Positions 49,308 through 59,690 of a stretch of DNA of 64,000 bases are shown one piece after another. The number at the start of each line of letters is the position of its first letter. Position 1 is the stretch's first letter. Under the pieces are notes generated by a model. That model was not told the origin of the DNA. It saw only the letters and a program-made list of their open reading frames with translations, and made no database searches. The stretch spans positions 2,294,001 to 2,358,000 of the forward strand of contig JAQFVV010000184.1 in NCBI GenBank assembly GCA_028023455.1. The letters run 5' to 3'. The stretch is from Epiperipatus broadwayi. Lineage: Eukaryota; Onychophora; Udeonychophora; Euonychophora; Peripatidae. The position numbers and the translations under genes were made by a program.

Positions 49308-51053
49308 TTATACCTAGCCCTTTACACGTCGTCTCGTAAATTTTATAAAAACATCATTTATATAAAATCAATAAAAATGTTTAATGTTTATAATAACGAC
49401 TCGATCAGAACTTTGTACCTCCCTCTTACACAAAATCCTATCACGGGGCTGTTGGTACCTCGGGTAGAGTAATCAATATCATTTGCAAACATTTGCCAAT
49501 AACATTAATACTCGTTTACTAGACTACATATTAGCCAATCAAACTTTTTATTTATTTAAAGGAAAAAATCCAATGGGCGCCAGCCGACCTTGTCGACAAG
49601 TCTGCTTGACCAATACGATCTAGTACCCGCTCCCGCTACCTCAGCTACAACAATCAATTAAATATAATCCGCCTACCTAAAAAAATCAATTTATGAATCT
49701 TTCTCTGCGCTAATTTCTCGCTTTCTCTTTTTCTTTTATTTAATTATTTAATTTAAATCTAATTTAAGTAATCACTAACCCATGAAGTCCCCATTTACGC
49801 TATTACACTTCGTTTGGTCTAATAATATAATTAATTACACTTTCGTTCAAGTTCAGATAATATTTAATACAATCAAAATTTCATATTATAAATACAAAAA
49901 AAAAAAAAATTATACACACACAATTATATTTGAAATCACAATAAAATCTCTGGGTAATGGAGCTAAAGACAACTAATAATTATTGTTCGTATCATAAAGT
50001 TCAGAGTTTATTATTCCATTTATTATTACGGCTTTTAATTAGTGAATTAGAAATTGAAATAAACATTACCTAGCTTTCTTCCTTATGCACGGTTCCGAGC
50101 GTTGCTTCTGATAGTATTTCATTCGGTCAGTTAGCGCTAACTCTTTGCAATCCTTTTCCCGATGTCATTGGGATCCTGTGGGCTCCACGTGGACACTCCG
50201 TCTCCTTCTTGTTTTATGCGACCATGATCGACATTTGAACTGTTTGCTGTTGGTATTGCGGGAAGGATTCGGCCGCTGTTCACACGATGGGTTTAACAGT
50301 GCAGCATTATGTTTAACTTTAGACGTATATTAATATTCAATGCTCTCGATCTATAAAAATAATTTTAATTAATAATACAATAGAAAATTCGCCCTTTTAT
50401 ATTTTATGGTCCTTATCTTGCGGATTCAATCTACAAAACGTAACTAATCCTTTGGTGTTTCAGTTACGGTCCGTGCTGACTTTCTGGTGTTTGCATTGGT
50501 CATTTAATTTCTTTGTACTCTCTGCTAGAGTTATTTCAATTTCTTTATTTCAATTTCTTTGTTAGAGTTATTTCAATTTCTTTGTTAGAATTATTTCAAT
50601 TTCTTTGTTAAAGTTATTTTCAATTTCTTTGTTAGAGTTATTTCACTAACTAGCCGTTTAATGGAAATTTCTTATGTTCGTCATTAGCTCCCATTGTTCA
50701 CTACATTCCTTTGATTACATATATTTTCCTTTTTTTTTATTATTATAATTATAAGACAAAACGAATTCCACCTTGTTTTTTGTTTTTTTTCTTAAAGCAA
50801 TCTTAAATCAAATTTTAGTTCTTTAGGTTTTATTTAAATACGATTCAAAATTATATCTTATAAAACTGTCTAATTTATGCTTTTAACGATAAACCTGTCT
50901 ATGAGAAAAAAAATCCTTTTATTCTTATTTTACCCTACAAGATCTTTTATTTTTATTAAATATTTACACAAATCGTTTATCAATTTTTTTTTTTTTTTAA
51001 AATTATGTGTAACTCCGTAGAAAGCACACTCCTTCCTGATGTATCTCGGTACA
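49308..51053 (-). repeat. 3' LTR of the gag-only retrotransposon
   Basis: 1746 bp, near-identical to the other LTR (about twenty mismatches and a few small indels by eye). Contains a T-rich tandem array of ~21-bp units at 50526-50645. An open frame of 62 codons at 50145-50333 is preserved in both LTRs, but this only reflects their recent identity. Confidence 0.9.
50526..50645. repeat. ~21-bp tandem repeat inside the 3' LTR
   Basis: Five units of ttatttcaatttctttgttag with small variants. The same array with the same variant order occurs at 53953-54072, so it predates this insertion and belongs to the element. Confidence 0.85.
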
Positions 51054-51073
51054 TTTCTCCGTCCCCCCTTTTT
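51054..51073 (-). promoter_or_regulatory. Polypurine tract
   Basis: Minus strand AAAAAGGGGGGACGGAGAAA lies directly before the 3' LTR start TGTACC, as expected for plus-strand priming. Confidence 0.8.
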
Positions 51074-51248
51074 GAAACTAAAATATCAATCTGAAGGTTT
51101 TAGTTTCAACGTTTAACTTTATTCTTACTATACATTCCCCTCGATTTATTTTGATGGAAGTTCATCCTCTCTTATTCTCGTGTGTCCGTGTTACTCGTTA
51201 AGTTTGTGGTCCCGTTATACCTATTTATTCATCTTTTTTTTTATTTAT

Positions 51249-52316
51249 TTACGCTCGATCAGGTGGTTCTCCCTTCTTGCCATGTGGGTCATTGTACCCA
51301 TCCCATCTCCTATATCGATCTGGAGGTTCCCTAGCCAGATTGCCATAATCAATCTGTGTTAGAAATTCTGCCATTTCCTCCACTGACCGTCCGTCTTTAC
51401 TTAACATTAGTTGTTGTATGTTTGGCGGCATATTATTGCGTAGTGTTCTGATTATCTGACCATCTGACATAGGGAATGCCATCAATGCCTTAAGTTTTGA
51501 CACTTGTCGGTAAAAGAATTTCGCATACGTCTCTCCCCGCGCACTTGAATATCTCTCGTGGGATATCTTATACAGGATTCCGTCTTGCCTAGCCTCATTC
51601 CAAAATGCCCTTAACATAGCCCGTCTGTATTCTCCGAAGGTCTGCGGTTTCTCGTCCAAGGTGTGCCACCAATCACATGCCGTCTCTTGGAGGTAACTAC
51701 TGGCCACCGCAACCTTGTCCTCTTCCGGTAAACTTTTACTATGGAACATATTATTCAGGCTTTCTAAGTGTTTTAGCGGGTTTTCTCCTACCTCCGCTTT
51801 GAATACCGCAATGGCAAACTGCTTCTCCATAAATCTACTCATCTGTTCACTGTGTCTACTCTCAATCTTAAACTCCTCATACTTCTATTCTACCTGTCTT
51901 ATTTTCTGCCCTGTGTCCTCCACTATGTCTTTACATATCTCCTTTACTTTAGTTTTGATATTCTTGGCGGTCTCTATTTCATTCTCTAGGTTCCCTAATT
52001 CCTGTTGTGTCGTTTCCTGGCTACTTATTAAGTCTTGACATATCTCTTCCACGCGTACTATTCTCTCTTCTAGCTGGCTTTTCCCTATACTGCTTGACTC
52101 TTCCCTCGCTTCTATATTTTCTTTTAATTCTAACATTTCGTACCTTTCTTCTTCTACACCATTTTTCATTACTCCTATCACTTCCTCGTATGCGTCCATT
52201 CTTGCTGTCAATTCCTGTTTCATTTCTCTCATCTCTGTCCTAAGTTCATTTATTTCCTGCTTCATTTCTTGTTGATTTTGTTTGATGTCTTTACGTATCT
52301 CTTCCATCATGTTCAT
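51249..52316 (-). pseudogene. Gag of the LTR retrotransposon, with one in-frame amber stop
   Basis: A single frame runs from the ATG at 52316-52314 to the stop at 51249. It is broken only by TAG at 51887-51885, after which the same frame continues without shift. No ATG precedes 52316 in frame; a GTG at 52343 and a TAA just upstream limit the start. The N-terminal ~140 residues are a long coiled coil (repeated E..M..E..K). The C-terminal ~200 residues are a Retrotrans_gag-type capsid: ENPLKHLESLNNMF, then YLQETACDWW, FGEYRRAMLRAFW, and YAKFFYRQVSKLKAL with a MPP..Q motif. The family places W-W and FR.FW blocks in this order. No CCHC knuckle follows; the protein ends in a basic, Pro-rich tail. 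Confidence 0.85.
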
Positions 52317-52720
52317 CAAAATTTGGAATGCGCTTTCTTCCACTATTTGCGGATTTTAAAAAATATCGGGCTTACTTCTGGCGTTGCCCTCCCGTCGTTT
52401 CCACTTTCGTCGATTTTTTCTTTTTTAATAATAATAAACTTACGTACGTACAACCAAAACCTAACCTTCCCAGTTCCCCCCTTTTTTTTTCTTATACTAA
52501 AATTCCCTGAAGTGTCCCTATGCCTCCACGTCTTATATAATTGCAAAATCACCTTTACAGTTGCGCTGCTTATACCGTTTTCTAATCCTACTATCACGCT
52601 CCCTCCCGCTTCTTTTTACTAGCTATCACTTCTGTCACTCATACACGACTCTGGCCACACCGCTTAAGACGTCCAGTCATGACTCACATCGGTTCTGCCA
52701 TTCAAAACGTTTAGTTTCGT
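52317..52720 (-). other. Leader between PBS and gag
   Basis: About 400 nt with an 84-codon open frame (52597-52343) on the sense strand that is not in frame with gag. No motif. Probably the packaging/leader region. Confidence 0.5.
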
Positions 52721-52737
52721 TCCACGTTGACGCGCCA
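52721..52737 (-). promoter_or_regulatory. Primer-binding site, tRNA-Lys-like
   Basis: Minus strand TGGCGCGTCAACGTGGA begins one or two nt after the 5' LTR. It resembles the complement of an animal tRNA-Lys(CTT) 3' end (TGGCGCCCAACGTGGGG) with an extra base and two to four mismatches. Lys is inferred from memory of that tRNA. Confidence 0.6.
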
Positions 52738-52738
52738 T

Positions 52739-54484
52739 TTATACCTAGCCCTTTACACGTCGTCTCGTAAATTTTATAAAAACATCATTTATATAAAATC
52801 AATAAAAATGTTTAATGTTTATAATAACAACTCGATCAAAACTTTGTACCTCCCTCTTACACAAAATCCTATCACAGGGCTGTTGGTACCTTGGGTAGAG
52901 TAATCAATATCATTTGCAAACATTTGCCAATAACATTAATACTCGTTTACTAGATTACATATTAGCCAATCAAACTTTTTATTTATTTAAAGGAAAAAAT
53001 TCAATGGGCGCCAGCCGACCTTGTCGACAAGTCTGCTTGACCAATACGATCTAGTACCCGCTCCCGCTAGCTCAGCTACAACAATCAATTAAATATAATC
53101 CGCCTACCTAAAAAATCAATTTATGAATCTTTCTCTGCGCTAATTTCTCGCTTTCTCTTTTTCTTTTATTTAATTATTTAATTTAAATCTAATTTAAGTA
53201 ATCACTAACCCATGAAGTCCCCATTTACGCTATTACACTTCGTTTGGTCTTATAATATAATTAATTACACTTTCGTTCAAGTTCAGATATTTAATACAGT
53301 CAAAATTTCATATTATAAATACAAAAAAAAAAAAAAATTATACACACACAATTATATTTGAAATCACAATAAAATCTCTGGGTAATGGAGCTAAAGACAA
53401 CTAATAATTATTGTTCGTATCATAAAGTTCAGAGTTTATTATTCCATTTATTATTACGGCTTTTAATTAGTGAATTAGAAATTGAAATAAACATTACCTA
53501 GCTTTCTCCCTTATGCACGGTTCCAAGCGTTGCTTCTGATAGTATTTCATTCGGTCAGTTAGCGCTAACTCTTTGCAATCCTTTTCCCGATGTCATTGGG
53601 ATCCTGTGGGCTCCACGTGGACACTCCGTCTCCTTCTTGTTTTACGCGACCATGATCGACATTTGAACTGTTTGCTGTTGGTATTGCGGGAAGGATTCGG
53701 CCGCTGTTCACACGATGGGTTTAACAGTGCAGCATTATGTTTAACTTTAGACGTATATTAATATTCAATGCTCTCGATCTATAAAAATAATTTTAATTAA
53801 TAATACAATAGAAAATTCGCCCTTTTATATTTTACGGTCCTTATCTTGTGGATTCAATCTACAATACATAACTAATCCTTTGGTGTTTCAGTTATGGTCC
53901 GTGCTGACTTTCTGGTGTTTGCATTGGTCATTTAATTTCTTTGTACTCTCTGCTAGAGTTATTTCAATTTCTTTATTTCAATTTCTTTGTTAGAGTTATT
54001 TCAATTTCTTTGTTAGAATTATTTCAATTTCTTTGTTAAAGTTATTTTCAATTTCTTTGTTAGAGTTATTTCACTAACTAGCCGTTTAATGGAAATTTCT
54101 TATGTTCGTCATTAGCTCCCATTGTTCACTACATTCCTTTGATTACATATATTTTCCTTTTTTTTTTTTATTATAATTATAAGACAAAACGAATTCCACC
54201 TTGTTTTTTTTTTTTTTTTCTTAAAGCAATCTTAAATCAAATTTTAGTTCTTTAGGTTTTATTTAAATACGATTCAAAATTATATCTTATAAAACTGTCT
54301 AATTTATGCTTTTAACGATAAACCTGTCTATGAGAAAAAAAATCCTTTTATTCTTATTTTACCCTACAAGATCTTTTATTTTTATTAAATATTTACACAA
54401 ATCGTTTATCAATTTATATTTTTTTTTTCAAAATTATGTGTAACTCCATAGAAAGCACACTCCTTCCTGATGTATCTCGGTACA
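52739..54484 (-). repeat. 5' LTR of the gag-only retrotransposon
   Basis: 1746 bp, same length as the 3' LTR. Most differences from it are CG versus TG or CA at the same position. Promoter and polyadenylation signals not confidently placed; the ~21-bp array is at 53953-54072. Confidence 0.9.
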
Positions 54485-54637
54485 ATATATATAAATTAAT
54501 GCATAAAAAATAAGTAACAGAAAAAAATAATAATTAACTCTATAGCCCATTACTCTTAAGCCAACTGCCATTTATGTTGATTTATTCAATAATAAATAAC
54601 AAGAGGCTTATGAATATTTTTTAAGAATTTATTTTAC

Positions 54638-55172
54638 TATTTGATTTACTAAATTCAAATATCGGCCTTTCAAGCCAATTGTGCAAACACTTTGCGAGTG
54701 TTAATAATAAATGAATACTTTCTGACCAATACAAGATATAGCATTTATGCAGGAATAAAAGGAATCCCTCTTATTCCTACAACTCAAATATTTATATATG
54801 AGCAAATCTGAAGTACTGGCAAAGAAAGTGTGATGATAGAACAGTCACTTTAAATTACTCTATACGAAGTCTGAATGAATGACGTCGATGAAATTGTCTA
54901 GAATTTACTAAATGTCATTCCAACTGAAACTTAATCATATATAAATAAGCATTTATTTTGTATAGCGTCTGTATACGATTGTATTAAATTCAAATATAGG
55001 CCATTTATTCCTGCATAAATGCTATATTCTGTATTGGTCAGAAAGTATTCATTTATTATTAACACTCACAAAGCGTTTGCACAATTGGCTTGAAAGGCCG
55101 ATATTTGAATTTAATACAATCGTATACAGACGCTATACAAAATAAATGCTTATTTATATTTGATTTACTAAA
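54638..55172. mobile_element. Second A-B-C-a-A'-C' palindromic element, 16-bp TSD
   Basis: Perfect tatttgatttactaaa at 54638-54653 and 55157-55172 brackets a 503-bp insert of the same family as 37534-38104. It holds A (ttcaaatatcggcctttcaa onward), B, C (gcatttattttgtatagcgt near 54950-54985), only about 17 nt of a second A, then A' and C'. The inversion point differs from the other copy, so the palindromes formed independently. Confidence 0.85.
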
Positions 55173-55313
55173 AAAGTAGCAGTTTTCTGATAATCATAAA
55201 GAGAGAGATATAATAATTAAACAAATGATTCTCTTAATTTTTTATTCTGCATTACAAGGAGTTCTGAAGTTTGATTATAAGCTTGATGAATCATGGGGCA
55301 ATAGACATTAATG
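55173..55313. other. Spacer between two palindromic elements
   Basis: Nothing recognised. Confidence 0.4.
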
Positions 55314-55708
55314 TTCTGCCAATCTCACAGAGGCAAATCTCTCCACACAGTAGCACCACTCAGTACAAGCCAGAGTAATCAATGAATGCAGGAAGGTTTG
55401 TGCATAAAATTCCTATCTAGTGCCTACTCATCCAATGTCCCCAGACTAGTTTCTAGCTTGCGGCTTTCATCAGTGAGGAGCCTTGGATTTGAGAGCACTG
55501 CACTAGATCTTAGGATAAGGCTCCTCACTGATGAAAGCCACAAGCTAGAAACTAGTCTGGGGATATTGGATGAATAGCATTAGATAGGGATTTTATGCAC
55601 AAACTTACCTGCATCCATTGATTTCTCTGGTTTGCACTGAATCGTGCTACTATATGGAGAGTTTTGCCTCTGTGAAAAACAGCTTGTGTGAGGGTTTCTG
55701 CCAATCTC
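55314..55708. mobile_element. Full palindromic CAGGCAAAACTC-family element with 13-bp TSD
   Basis: ttctgccaatctc at 55314-55326 and 55696-55708 brackets a 369-bp insert. The insert is almost completely palindromic: outer arms (gaggcaaatctctccacaca / ggagagttttgcctctgtga), middle (ttgtgcataaaattcctatc / gatagggattttatgcacaa) and the inner core (tttctagcttg.ggctttca / tgaaagccacaagctagaaa), with a short loop near 55490-55515. It is the most complete inverted dimer of this family here and shows that the core itself is also duplicated and inverted. Confidence 0.85.
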
Positions 55709-57590
55709 CTCATATTAGTTTTTGGCTATTGACAAACTTTAGTAGGTAGCATTCCCATATCTTGTAGTCATTTTTATTTCTTTTACAATAGCCAGCTACT
55801 AATATGAGAATGAAAAATACTTGAGTATTCATTAAATATATAGTTCTGCAGTAGAATAAAAATAATCAAATACTACATTTGCAAACACAAAAAGTCAGAT
55901 GACGCTTTGATTGATATTTATAAATAATGCTATCTAAGACTAATGTAAATGTTATATCCAAAGATGTGCATAAATAATAAAAAGTTACAATGCCTTTAAC
56001 ATGCTGATGCTAGATCTCAGTAATTTATCTTCTGGCTATTTGTTCTTTGATTGGAAATAAAAAGTTTAAGACTGCTAATCTTCTAGCATGCCTAAGATGT
56101 TTTTTTTTAATAGTAGTACATCATGAGAACCCTATTGTGTTAGTAATTTAATTACTTCTATTCATTAATCTATTAATTAATTTGCTGATTTGTAGATATT
56201 TACAAATCCAATAAACAATAGCAATTACCTAATACAGAGGTGAGAAACTTCCAGCCTATAGACCAAGTTCAGCCCTTGAAACCTCTTAATCTATCCCCCA
56301 CACATTTTCACAAACTTATATAAAATGAATTTGAGTAAAACTTCTATTTAAACATGCACTTGGTGCAGTGCAAATATTGCATTAAGAGTTAAGTAAAATA
56401 AAATAATCATTTTTCAACAATATTTTTTCTCTCTCTAACCTTTATAATAATTCTATTTCATTTTATCAGAAGTACAATATTCCAATAAATTATCTAAATT
56501 GGGTGATCTATTTGGTTATGGATTCAACAGTAATTTTCACAGCTAAATATATAATTAGAAAAAATAAAACTTGAATTTTATTTCAATTAATTGTTATTAT
56601 TTTGCATTTAACTTATGTTTTATTGGAATGCCTACACAGAATAAGAAAAATTGACACAGAAAATTGCGCACATAAAAAAACGGGCCAATGCAAATTTTTT
56701 CTACAAAGAAATAGTAAATCAATGTGAAATGATGATCATGTGATGTTTATTGGCTTAAATCAATGTGCCTGATATATCTGAACCATTTCATTTAATAAAG
56801 AACGCATTATTAAAAGACACTATTTATCAGAACATTCTGATTACAATAAAATTATTGGGAAGAAAGAAATATTAAAATTGAAAACATGAAAAGGACTTTC
56901 AAATAGCTGACGTTCTATAAAAAAAAAAAATCAGAAAATTCTATGAGAGCAAGTTATTTAAAAAAAAAATCAGAAAATTCAAAGCCATTTTCTGAGGGGG
57001 TCTTTTAAAAGACTGCGTCCTAAACTGCTGTAAATTTAATCTGACCAGAACATAAAAAGAAATTTGAGATCATAAGTCCGGTGAATCGAAAAAATTGACA
57101 TTAACCGTAGAACAGACATTAATAATAATCACGTTATTTTATTTTTAATTCACAAATAAATTACTACCCTCTGTTTAAAAGGGAAAGTTGAAATTGGCCT
57201 GCCAGTTGAAAATGTTGCCCCCCCCCCCCTTAATGATTAGAGATAAATTAATTAAATGTTTGATTAAATATAGGTTAATTTTTAAGTCGATAATTTTGTA
57301 TGGTCCACAAATGAGATTATAAATATCCAAATGTCCCTAGGAAGAAAAAAGGTTTCTCATCCCTGGCCTAATGCTAACTGAATCCAGTCATAATGTTATT
57401 ATCGATTTATTTTATTATCTTGGGCGGCTAAAATTAACCATTTGATTATTTTTAATTTTAATATTAATTTAAATAATATTTTAATTAATATTTATATATG
57501 GATAGTTAATTTATTTATAGTTTCCATAATATAATACAATACCCTGCAATGTTAAATGGTAATAATTATTTTTAGTGCATACTTTGTATG
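55709..57590. other. Intergenic DNA upstream of UBXN7
   Basis: No exon recognised. A short CAGGCAAAACTC-family end (gatgatcatgtgatgtttat) lies near 56722-56745. A pure C run (57215-57228) and two similar aaaaaaatcagaaaattc segments (56927-56983) are the other landmarks. Confidence 0.4.
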
Positions 57591-57808
57591 AGAGTATAAT
57601 TTAAATTTTAAAAAAATAATTTAAGTATATACATTAAAATTATAAATTAAATGTTATTTCAAGAGTATAATTTAAATTTTAAAAAAATAATTTAAGTATA
57701 TACATTAAAATGATAAATTTAATGTTATTTCAATCTAATAAACTTACGAATTTAACAATTAAAATTTAATGTTATTTCAATCTAATAAACTTACGAATTT
57801 AACAATTT
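57590..57808. repeat. Two overlapping short tandem duplications
   Basis: A ~70-bp unit starting gagtataatttaaatttta is present twice (57592-57660, 57661-57733). A ~45-bp unit with aatctaataaacttacgaat follows twice (about 57714-57808). About 130 bp upstream of the UBXN7 start codon, so it may lie in its promoter. Confidence 0.8.
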
Positions 57809-57938
57809 TTAATATATTTTATTAGCAAAGTTCATTACTATATTAGACTAGTACTATTTTATCATTAACTATTTTTCCAAAAGATGTCGCTTATAAAAAA
57901 AAAGAAAATGTTTTTGAATTCTAAGTCAGAAATGCGTA

Positions 57939-58002
57939 ATGGCGTCAACTTCGAAGTCATCCGGAATGGTACCATTAGTGGATCAATTCTGTGCTATAAC
58001 TG
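57939..58002 (+). CDS. UBXN7: UBXN7, first coding exon
   Basis: UBXN7 is a UBA-UBX adaptor that links the p97/VCP unfoldase to ubiquitinated proteins and cullin ligases. The exon starts at ATG 57939 (MASTSKSSGMVPLVDQF) and ends in phase 1 at a perfect GT donor (ggtaaaa) inside the UBA motif ..FCAITG. Human UBXN7 has LIQQFTTITG here. The surrounding ~60 bp is CpG-containing, unlike its flanks. An overlapping out-of-frame ATG at 57932 opens a 25-codon frame reading through the donor. Confidence 0.85.
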
Positions 58003-58831
58003 GTAAAATAAATATGATTAAAGTACAATATTACTTTAATGTTTATTAAAATATTTTGTCATAGTAACTGTAAACAAATTCATTATATATTACAATTTGA
58101 AAATACGCAAATCTCGTAAAACCGTGTAAATATGCCGGGAGGATTCTTGCTTGCTGTATTTTTTTTTTTTTGTAGTTGTTTCTGTGATATATTAACATTT
58201 GTTTGACATAATTGTAAATCTATTTATAATATTTAAGGCCAATCTCAAATGTTTTTATTCATTTTTGGTTAATCTGTTTTTTAAAACAATACTTAAAAGA
58301 TTATTCTCTGAATACTTTTCAATTCCCTTTTGTCTTTTGAGTATTTAAGATATTCACTGATGGCCTTATTACAGAAATTTATGCCGATGATAATGTCTTA
58401 TATAGAATATATTACTTTTTATTACTATAATATAATTATTGTAAAAATATTTGTAATCTTGCCTTAGAATGAAATATTTTTTTCAACACAATAAATGGAA
58501 AACTACATTTTTGTCTTCCATTTTTCTAGAAACTTATAATTGGAAAATTATTTTATTGATAGTAGACTTTAATTTGTTCAGGCGCTGAACTTAGATTGCC
58601 GACAAAGTCCACAGTTAGCGGATAGTGCAATGACTCAAATATGAGTGTTAATTTCAGATAACTAATAAACATGATCCTACTAATAATATCTGCTGCACAG
58701 TATGTTTCGATGTTATCAGAGATTAGATAAATTCCTCTTCCTTATTACTGTAGAATGATCATTAAAGATATTGTGTCCATATTATTTATTCTTTTTTACA
58801 AATATTATCTATCATTAATGTTCGCTTTGAT

Positions 58832-59170
58832 TTGTGCAGATCTGTCATGATTCCAGACTATCATTACAAACTTCTCTATTTTGCTTTAGTCATCGAATAT
58901 AACATTCTAAGATTGTTTTATTTTTTCCTTAATTCAGTATTAAATACTGACATAGTTATCATGATTATTTTATCTTATGTATTAAGGTTCATGTGGGGGG
59001 AAGGGGATCAGTTGTGTTTTGAAAATGAATTTAAATTGCTAATAAATATTTATATGCACATTCTGTCATTAATAGTGCTTGTATGGTTAGTTGTTCAGGA
59101 AGTTAAGGGACATTTGAGCTCCAAAGTGATACATCAGACTTCAGTCCAAGAGCCATCACCCTCAAATTAA
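58832..59170 (+). other. Open frame in UBXN7 intron 1, unknown
   Basis: A 112-codon frame with non-ATG first codon TTG; the first ATG is five codons in. It has two hydrophobic segments and a less AT-biased tail (SSKVIHQTSVQEPSPSN). No family recognised and no splice linkage seen. It may be a transposon remnant. Confidence 0.2.
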
Positions 59171-59542
59171 CCAATCTATTATAAAGCTAAAGCACTTAGA
59201 TTTTCTCTGCGGTTAATAATATAGCTTTTTTCTTTGTTTAATTTATTTTGCAATATAAATATTAGATTTTTTTTTTCTTAATATGAATTTTTATTTTATG
59301 CATTGATGATATTAAATTGTTTTTTTATGTATATAGTAAACCTATAAATATTCTCAAAATCTAAATCTTTTTATGCTATATGTTTTAGATTTGTTTCCTT
59401 AAGATTTTAATTATAACAAAAGAATATATATATCAAAAAAAGAACTCTCATTTGAAAAAGCAAATTTATTTTATTTAGAAAAAATGTGAATTTAAATTTA
59501 ATTTGAATACACAAAGTTTTTTATATTAATATTTTTATTTAG

Positions 59543-59690
59543 GTTCTACCAAAGAAATAGGACAAAGAATGCTAGAAGCTTGCAATGGAAATTTAGAAAT
59601 GGCTATCAACATGCATGTAGATAGCACTAGTGGAACTTCTTTTCCATTATCAAGTAATAACCCATCAGAGCTTGCCGCTGTACCTGATGA
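59543..59690 (+). CDS. UBXN7: UBXN7, second coding exon
   Basis: Acceptor tatttttatttag, donor gtaaga; 148 nt, enters in phase 1 and leaves in phase 2. It completes the UBA domain: GSTKEIGQRMLEACNGNLEM then AINMHVD, matching the UBXN7 GKHMLEACNNNLEMAVTMFLD. After it comes a Ser-rich linker (STSGTSFPLSSNNPSE) as in the family. The next exon (the linker before the UAS domain) was not found in the remaining 4.3 kb, so UBXN7 continues beyond the window. With exon 1 this gives 70 complete codons. Confidence 0.88.

Larger units (their letters stand above)
49303..54489 (-). mobile_element. Gag-only LTR retrotransposon with 1.75-kb LTRs
   Basis: The complete insertion is bounded by the target duplication atata (49303-49307, 54485-54489). 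The order on the minus strand is 5' LTR (54484-52739), PBS, leader, gag, PPT and 3' LTR (51053-49308). The 1.69-kb internal region has gag only; no protease, RT or integrase is present, so it must depend on another element's enzymes. LTRs and gag have higher GC and many CpGs compared with the flanks. LTRs start TGTACCGAG and end in ...CTAGGTATAA rather than CA. Confidence 0.9.

Noticed and set aside
50145-50333. 62-codon frame conserved at 53573-53761
   Set aside because: Both lie in the two LTRs of one young insertion; identity reflects recent duplication, not selection.
54780-54870. Second hammerhead-like arrangement (ctgaagt ... gaaa ... cactt) in the A-B-C family
   Set aside because: The CUGANGA core is broken in its last base, no helix II forms, and helix I flanks do not pair.
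55505-55570. Hammerhead-ribozyme-like words (ctgatga ... gaaac) in the CAGGCAAAACTC-family core
   Set aside because: Core nucleotides are present, but the helix II closing positions are A and A, and the position where the cleavage triplet should be (before tgaggagcc) reads CAG, not NUH. The palindrome alone explains the pairing.
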